Below, one piece after another: positions 59,093 through 64,000 of a stretch of 64,000 nucleotides of DNA. The stretch covers positions 238,974-302,973 of the forward strand of contig NZ_MDDP01000004.1 of the NCBI RefSeq assembly GCF_001999725.1, in the 5' to 3' direction. The position numbers and the translations under genes were made by a program. A model generated the notes under the pieces. The model had not been told where the DNA came from. It worked only from the letters and a program-made list of their open reading frames with translations, and made no database searches. The DNA comes from Cellulophaga omnivescoria. Lineage in GTDB: Bacteria > Bacteroidota > Bacteroidia > Flavobacteriales > Flavobacteriaceae. Positions within the stretch are counted from its first letter, which is position 1. Each line of letters opens with the position of its first letter.

Positions 59093-59144
59093 TCAACCCC
59101 AAACACAAATACAACTTTTATAAAATTATAGTATATTTAGTTTA

Positions 59145-59570
59145 ATGATTAAGAACCTTGCCTTCATTTTATGCTGTATAACACTCTTTTCTTGTGCTAA
59201 CAAAAGTATAGAAAAGAAAGAGGATCCGTATGTATGGAAAACCTTAAGTGTTAGAGCCACAGCATACAACTCTTTGGCATACCAAACCTCTTCTACCCCA
59301 ACAATTGCTGCTTGGGGAGATAGTCTAAAACCTGGAGACAAATATATAGCTGTTTCTAAAGATCTTTTAAAACTAGGTTTGGTAAGAAATACAGAAGTAA
59401 AACTAGAAGGCTTTAGTGGTACATATTTAGTAAAAGACAAAATGCACTCTAAATGGCGTAACCGTATAGATATTTATATGGGCACAGATGTAAAAAAAGC
59501 TATTGAATATGGTGTTAAAAAAATTAATATACAATACAAAACTCTTAAAGATAGCTTAAAAACACCCTAA
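59145..59570 (+). CDS. 3D-domain lipoprotein
   Basis: 141 residues. Lipoprotein signal with lipobox LFSCA (Cys at residue 17). The 3D (Asp-Asp-Asp) domain spans ~35-130: VRATAYN at its start, AAWGDSLKPGDKYIAVS in the middle and YLVKDKMHSKWRNRIDIYMG with the conserved Asp residues at the end. This double-psi beta-barrel fold is shared with MltA-type lytic transglycosylases and small peptidoglycan enzymes. A role at the cell wall from the inner face of the outer membrane is likely. A near-consensus -7 box, TATATTTA, ends about 5 bases before the ATG. Confidence 0.85.
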   Translation: MIKNLAFILCCITLFSCANKSIEKKEDPYVWKTLSVRATAYNSLAYQTSSTPTIAAWGDSLKPGDKYIAVSKDLLKLGLVRNTEVKLEGFSGTYLVKDKMHSKWRNRIDIYMGTDVKKAIEYGVKKINIQYKTLKDSLKTP

Positions 59571-59734
59571 TTTTAAAGCGTTCTTCTTATCTTTAAAAAA
59601 ACACTGTTTAGATAAATATTGTAGCAATTAGTACTACCCTATAAAAATGATAGGATAGCAATTTTAAAACGACTAAAATCAAAAATAAAATAACAGTAGT
59701 ATAACAATTACAATACAGAAAATAAATTGATTTT

Positions 59735-60196
59735 ATGCTAACTTGGAAAAATATAATTCATTTTACTGTAAAAGGTAATTTAAAGCCAGATTTTAAAGTT
59801 GAAAAGTCGGATGCAGAGTGGAAACAAATACTAACGCCAGAACAATACAGAATTACACGTAGAAAAGGTACAGAGCCAGCTAATAGTGGTGCCTTTTGTA
59901 GTTCTTTTACAGATGGTGAGTATAATTGTGTTTGCTGCAACACGCCATTGTTTAACTCAGACATTAAGTTTAAGTCTAACTCTGGTTGGCCTAGTTTTAC
60001 ACAGCCTATTAAAGAAAATGCTATTAAATATGTAAAAGATAATAGTTTTGGAATGATACGAGTAGAGGTTTTGTGTAATACATGTAATGCTCACTTAGGT
60101 CATATTTTTCCAGACGGACCAGAACCTAGTGGTTTACGCTACTGCATAAACTCAGAGGCTTTACAATTACAAAATAGAAAGGAAATACAAGAATGA
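59735..60196 (+). CDS. msrB: Peptide-methionine (R)-S-oxide reductase
   Basis: 153 residues covering a full MsrB domain. It reduces the R form of methionine sulfoxide in proteins. Two zinc CxxC motifs are present (CVCC, CNTC) and the catalytic Cys is in RYCINSEAL. Substrate-site elements SNSGWPSFTQP and HLGHIFPDGP are intact. There is no signal peptide, so it is cytoplasmic. The stop overlaps the msrA start by 4 bases (ATGA), so the two stereospecific repair enzymes are co-translated. Confidence 0.96.
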   Translation: MLTWKNIIHFTVKGNLKPDFKVEKSDAEWKQILTPEQYRITRRKGTEPANSGAFCSSFTDGEYNCVCCNTPLFNSDIKFKSNSGWPSFTQPIKENAIKYVKDNSFGMIRVEVLCNTCNAHLGHIFPDGPEPSGLRYCINSEALQLQNRKEIQE

Positions 60197-60744
60197 AGAA
60201 TAGAAAATTAGAAACATTAACTGTTGGTGGAGGATGCTTTTGGTGTACAGAAGCAGTTTTTAATGAGGTTAAAGGTGTAGAAAAGGTAGTTTCTGGCTAT
60301 ACAGGTGGTATTGCTCCTGGTAGACCAACGTACAGAGAAATATGCTCGGGTTTAACGGGTCATGCAGAGGTGGTGCAGGTTACTTACAATGCCGCAGAAA
60401 TATCATACCAAGATTTACTGGTTATATTTATGACTACCCACAACCCTACTACATTAAACAGACAAGGAGCAGATGCGGGCACACAATATAGATCTGTAAT
60501 TTATTACCATAATCAAATGCAAAAAGAGGTTGCTGAGGTTGTTTTAGCAGAAATGGCTCCGTATTACGCAGATGCTATTGTTACAGAACTTAGCCCCATT
60601 GGTGTTTTTTATGACGCAGAAGAAGAACACCAAAGTTTTTATAAAAATAATAAAACAATGGGGTATTGTACCGTAGTTATAGACCCTAAACTAGCTAAAC
60701 TACGACAAATGCACGCAGATAAATTAAAAAGCATAACAGCTTAA
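60193..60744 (+). CDS. msrA: Peptide-methionine (S)-S-oxide reductase
   Basis: 183 residues. The catalytic motif GGGCFWCTEAVF lies near residue 13-24, with the nucleophile in GCFWC. Other family landmarks are GYTGG, ICSGLTGHAEVVQVTY, RQGADAGTQYRSVIYY and AEEEHQSFY. It reduces the S form of methionine sulfoxide, complementing MsrB encoded just before. No signal peptide, so the pair repairs cytoplasmic proteins. A hairpin terminator follows. Confidence 0.97.
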   Translation: MKNRKLETLTVGGGCFWCTEAVFNEVKGVEKVVSGYTGGIAPGRPTYREICSGLTGHAEVVQVTYNAAEISYQDLLVIFMTTHNPTTLNRQGADAGTQYRSVIYYHNQMQKEVAEVVLAEMAPYYADAIVTELSPIGVFYDAEEEHQSFYKNNKTMGYCTVVIDPKLAKLRQMHADKLKSITA

Positions 60745-60754
60745 TACAACATAT

Positions 60755-60789
60755 AATACCTGTAATTCTTAATGATTTACAGGTATTTT
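60755..60789 (+). terminator. Terminator of the msrB-msrA pair
   Basis: Perfect 11-bp stem AATACCTGTAA (60755-60765) with TTACAGGTATT (60777-60787), then two T. It begins 10 bases past the msrA stop. Confidence 0.8.
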
Positions 60790-60803
60790 AAATTTTAGAA
60801 ATA

Positions 60804-61079
60804 ATGAAAGTTATACACGATAAAGAAAATCAAAAATTTACTATGGATGTAGAAGGTGCCACTGCATTTGTAGATTACAAGCTTAAAGATGGTAAAATGT
60901 ACTTAGTATATTCTGAAGTACCTACCAGCTTAAGAGGTAAAGGCATAGGCAAAGTTTTAGTGGAACAAACTTTTGAGCTGCTTACCACACAAGGGTACAA
61001 AGCTGTAGCTGTTTGCGGATACGTTAAGGCTATTGCTAAAAGAAGTGATAAGTGGAGTACTATAATTGAACAAGCCTAA
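60804..61079 (+). CDS. Small GNAT N-acetyltransferase (YjdJ/NATD1-like)
   Basis: 91 residues forming a minimal Gcn5-related fold. The acetyl-CoA binding loop is RGKGIGKVLVEQTFELL, followed by KAVAVCGYVKAIAKRSDKW, which is typical of this short subfamily. The substrate is unknown. It sits 3 bases before selO on the same strand and is probably co-transcribed with it; a terminator separates it from msrA. Confidence 0.9.
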   Translation: MKVIHDKENQKFTMDVEGATAFVDYKLKDGKMYLVYSEVPTSLRGKGIGKVLVEQTFELLTTQGYKAVAVCGYVKAIAKRSDKWSTIIEQA

Positions 61080-61082
61080 CGA

Positions 61083-62645
61083 ATGAAATTTAACTTAAAA
61101 AATAGATTCATATCGCAATTACCTGCAGATCCTATTTTAGAAAATTATAGAAGGCAGGTTTATAATGCTTGCTTTTCTTATGTTACCCCTAAAAAAACTG
61201 CAAACCCAGAAATAATTCACGTTTCTGATGAAATGCTACGTACACTTGGACTAACTAAAAAAGATAGTGCTACTAAAGAGTTTTTAAACGTATTTACAGG
61301 TAATAGCGTTATGGCAGATACCAAACCGTATGCTATGTGTTATGGCGGACATCAATTTGGTAATTGGGCCGGACAATTAGGCGATGGTAGAGCTATAAAT
61401 TTAGCTGAGGTAGAACACAACAATAAAATATGGGCTCTACAACTTAAAGGTGCAGGAGAAACTCCGTATTCTAGATCAGCAGATGGTCTAGCAGTATTGC
61501 GATCATCTGTAAGAGAGTATTTATGTAGCGAAGCTATGTACCACTTAGGTGTACCCACAACAAGAGCCTTGTCTTTAGCACTTACAGGAGATAATGTATT
61601 AAGAGATATGTTGTACAATGGTAATGCTGCTTATGAAAAAGGAGCTATTGTTACCAGAGTTGCGCCAAGTTTTTTACGCTTTGGAAATATTCAATTGTTG
61701 GCAGCAAGAGAAGATACCACTACCTTAACTACGCTAGTAAATTACACTATAAAAAATCATTTTTCTCATTTAGGCAATCCATCTAAAGAAACATACATTG
61801 CATTTTTTAAAGAAGTTGCAGAACGTACACTAGAAATGATTGTACATTGGCAACGTGTAGGTTTTGTGCACGGTGTTATGAATACTGATAATATGTCTAT
61901 TCTAGGTTTAACTATAGACTATGGTCCTTATGGCTGGTTAGACGATTATAATCCGGACTGGACACCTAATACTACAGATGCAGAAAACAGACGTTACCGC
62001 TACAACAACCAACCTAATGTTGGTTTGTGGAATCTTTTTCAACTGGCAAATGCTTTGTTTCCTTTGATAAATGAAGCCGCTCCCCTAGAAGCTATTTTAG
62101 ACAATTACAAACTTGGTTATGATAAGGCTTCTTTAAAAATGATGCGTTCTAAAATTGGTTTGTTTACAGAATTTGACACAGATTACAAACTTATAGAACA
62201 GCTTGAAGGAAATTTACAGCGCGTAGAAACCGATATGACTATCTTCTACAGGAACTTATCCACTTTTAATAAAAACGCTCCTAAAGAAGCTCTAAACAGC
62301 ATTAAAGAGGCTTTTTATGATACAAACACAGTAACAGATGATATAAAAACACATTGGAACAATTGGTTTACTGCATATGCTAGCAGGTTAAAGTTAGAAA
62401 AAACAACAGATGATGAACGTAAAGTAAAGATGAACCTAACTAACCCTAAGTACGTATTACGCAACTATATGGCGCAATTAGCAATTGATGCTGCAGACAA
62501 TGGTAATTACAGCGTACTAGAGGAACTATATCAGCTTTTAAAAAATCCATATGAAGATCAACCAGAACATCAAAAATGGTTTGCCAAAAGACCAGATTGG
62601 GCAAAACATAAGGTTGGTTGCTCTATGTTATCCTGTAGCTCATAA
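61083..62645 (+). CDS. selO: Protein adenylyltransferase SelO
   Basis: 520 residues of the SelO/YdiU pseudokinase family, which transfers AMP from ATP to Ser, Thr or Tyr on target proteins. Diagnostic blocks are CYGGHQFGNWAGQLGDGRA, LQLKGAGETPYSRSADG, RSSVREYLCSEAM and the metal-binding/catalytic loop HGVMNTDNMSILGLTIDYGP. The C-terminus ends in CSMLSCSS; its Cys pair resembles the redox-sensitive Cys of the family, where selenocysteine occurs in eukaryotes. The family protects against oxidative stress, which fits the neighbouring methionine sulfoxide reductases. Confidence 0.95.
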   Translation: MKFNLKNRFISQLPADPILENYRRQVYNACFSYVTPKKTANPEIIHVSDEMLRTLGLTKKDSATKEFLNVFTGNSVMADTKPYAMCYGGHQFGNWAGQLGDGRAINLAEVEHNNKIWALQLKGAGETPYSRSADGLAVLRSSVREYLCSEAMYHLGVPTTRALSLALTGDNVLRDMLYNGNAAYEKGAIVTRVAPSFLRFGNIQLLAAREDTTTLTTLVNYTIKNHFSHLGNPSKETYIAFFKEVAERTLEMIVHWQRVGFVHGVMNTDNMSILGLTIDYGPYGWLDDYNPDWTPNTTDAENRRYRYNNQPNVGLWNLFQLANALFPLINEAAPLEAILDNYKLGYDKASLKMMRSKIGLFTEFDTDYKLIEQLEGNLQRVETDMTIFYRNLSTFNKNAPKEALNSIKEAFYDTNTVTDDIKTHWNNWFTAYASRLKLEKTTDDERKVKMNLTNPKYVLRNYMAQLAIDAADNGNYSVLEELYQLLKNPYEDQPEHQKWFAKRPDWAKHKVGCSMLSCSS

Positions 62646-62675
62646 TATCTGGTCATAACTAATAAAACAGACACT

Positions 62676-63410
62676 ATGCAAAAAACAGATTTTAGTAATT
62701 TAAAAGCAATGTACATTAACTGTACACTTAAAAAATCACCATCAGAAAGTCATACTTCTAAACTTATGGAGGTTTCTAAACAAATAATGCGTAAAGAGAA
62801 TGTTACTGTAGAACAATTACGACTTGTAGATCACGATGTTGCTAGTGGTGTTTATCCAGATATGACAGAGTACGGCTGGGATAAAGATGAATGGCCAGAG
62901 TTATTTAAAAAAATTATAGATGCTGATATACTTATTATTGGCACGCCTATTTGGTTAGGAGAAAAGTCTTCTGAAGCACAAAAGCTTATAGAACGACTAT
63001 ATGCTATGAGTGGTATGACAAATGAAAAGGGACAGTATTTGTTTTACGGAAAAGTAGGTGGCACTATTATTACAGGCAATGAAGACGGTGTAAAACACTG
63101 TGCTATGGGTATTTTATATGCTATGCAACATATTGGTTATTCTATACCACCACAGGCTGATGCTGGTTGGATTGGCGAAGTTGGACCAGGCCCTAGCTAT
63201 GGTGACACCGAGTGGAAAGGAGAAAAATTAGACACTCCTGTTGGCTTAGAGTCCGACTTTACAAACAGAAACACGACCTTTATGACCTACAACCTTATGC
63301 ACTTAGCTAAAATGCTAAAAGAACAAGGAGGCTATCCTAGTTACGGAAACTCTAGAGATGGTTGGGATAATGGTAAAAAATGGAACTTTCAAAATCCTGA
63401 ATATCGTTAA
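62676..63410 (+). CDS. Flavodoxin-family NAD(P)H-dependent oxidoreductase
   Basis: 244 residues with a flavodoxin-like fold: N-terminal FMN phosphate loop in MYINCTLKKSPSESHTSKL, IIGTPIWLGEKSSEAQKLIE around the isoalloxazine site, and GTIITGNEDGVKHCAMGILY. It is likely a soluble FMN-dependent quinone or NADPH reductase. The C-terminal 70 residues (GGYPSYGNSRDGWDNGKKW) are a common extension in this family. It follows selO by 30 bases on the same strand and may share its message. Confidence 0.9.
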   Translation: MQKTDFSNLKAMYINCTLKKSPSESHTSKLMEVSKQIMRKENVTVEQLRLVDHDVASGVYPDMTEYGWDKDEWPELFKKIIDADILIIGTPIWLGEKSSEAQKLIERLYAMSGMTNEKGQYLFYGKVGGTIITGNEDGVKHCAMGILYAMQHIGYSIPPQADAGWIGEVGPGPSYGDTEWKGEKLDTPVGLESDFTNRNTTFMTYNLMHLAKMLKEQGGYPSYGNSRDGWDNGKKWNFQNPEYR

Positions 63411-63514
63411 AAAACTAGCTAACGAACTGTAAAACAGCACTATGGTTGCACTGTAATTTTAAGCACCTTTTTCCGACAAAATAATCAATAACAAATTAAC
63501 TAAAAACCACATTT

Positions 63515-63796
63515 ATGAAAGCAATTTGGAATAACACAGTTATAGCAGAGAGTAATGATACTATAGTCATAGAAAACAATCATTATTTCCCAAAAGAGAG
63601 CATTAAACAAGAGTTTTTTGCGGCATCAACTACACATACAACTTGCCCTTGGAAAGGCAAAGCCCACTACTACAGCGTTACTGTAGATGGTAAAGAAAAT
63701 AAAGATGCTGCTTGGCATTATCCAGAAGTTTCTAAAATGGCAAAACCAATAGAAGGTTATGTTGCTTTTTGGAAAGGTGTAGAAGTAGTAGAATAG
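63515..63796 (+). CDS. DUF427 domain protein
   Basis: 93 residues, the full length of the DUF427 family (MKAIWNNTVIAESNDT, YFPKESI, TTCPWKGKAHYYSV, AAWHYPEVSKMAKPIEGYVA). The family is a small beta-barrel without assigned function. It starts 104 bases after the flavodoxin-like gene. No signal peptide. Confidence 0.9.
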   Translation: MKAIWNNTVIAESNDTIVIENNHYFPKESIKQEFFAASTTHTTCPWKGKAHYYSVTVDGKENKDAAWHYPEVSKMAKPIEGYVAFWKGVEVVE

Positions 63797-64000
63797 TATT
63801 TTTACTCTAAAAATAGCAGAAGATTAATTTTATAAGATAACCCCAAGCACAGGTTACCATAAATATGCAAATGCTGTTTTAAAATTGTTATTTAAGATCC
63901 AAAATATAACGAGAGGTTTTGTTTTTATATTCAAATATTTCGAAAATTAAACTCACATTTTAATAATTAAATTATAAGTTTAATTAAAAAATAATAAAAA

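Overview
The window is AT-rich DNA from a member of the Bacteroidota, most likely a marine Flavobacteriaceae (a Cellulophaga/Zobellia-type polysaccharide degrader). This rests on the type IX secretion (T9SS) C-terminal sorting domains, SprB repeats, a PorP/SprF protein, TANFOR and PKD domains, a SusC-like TonB receptor with an N-terminal carboxypeptidase-regulatory-like domain, weak Shine-Dalgarno sites, and TAnnTTTG-type -7 promoter elements. The genus is an inference; there is no rRNA to settle it.

Layout. 1-6404 (-): the N-terminal 2134 residues of a giant secreted adhesin that runs off the left edge. 6705-12004 (-): a xylose operon in the order regulator, xylulokinase, xylose isomerase, sugar symporter, with a palindrome inside its promoter and a hairpin before the transporter. 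12338-31003 (+): a tightly packed operon of very large exported proteins: an unknown 1573-residue protein, an Fn3 protein, a SprB-repeat T9SS protein, a PKD lipoprotein, a 2245-residue TANFOR/HExxH protein with a nuclease-like C-terminus, and a small overlapping gene that looks like its immunity partner. 31004-35400: REP-like repeats, a broken REP-associated transposase, an outer-membrane barrel gene with small neighbours, and a frameshifted immunity-like gene. 35453-43842 (-): three T9SS-exported polysaccharide-active proteins, each followed by its own terminator. 44783-46726 (+): histidine kinase and response regulator. 46865-50246 (+): a PD40 protein and a PorP/SprF-SPOR fusion. 51105-51758 (+): a LuxR-type response regulator. 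51905-53969 (-): SatD-like/DUF3307/membrane operon with three 28-bp-spaced operators upstream. 54216-63796: mostly housekeeping and stress genes (FAD oxidoreductase, His-rich protein with TonB receptor, 3D-domain lipoprotein, msrB-msrA, GNAT, selO, flavodoxin-like reductase, DUF427).

The best candidate for an undescribed system is the 12338-35312 locus. It combines a secreted surface assembly with what looks like a polymorphic toxin, an immunity gene, and REP/RAYT-marked cassette turnover downstream. Toxin activity and delivery are inferences from domain layout; no catalytic activity can be proven from the sequence alone.

No tRNA, rRNA, CRISPR array, prophage or intact insertion sequence was seen.
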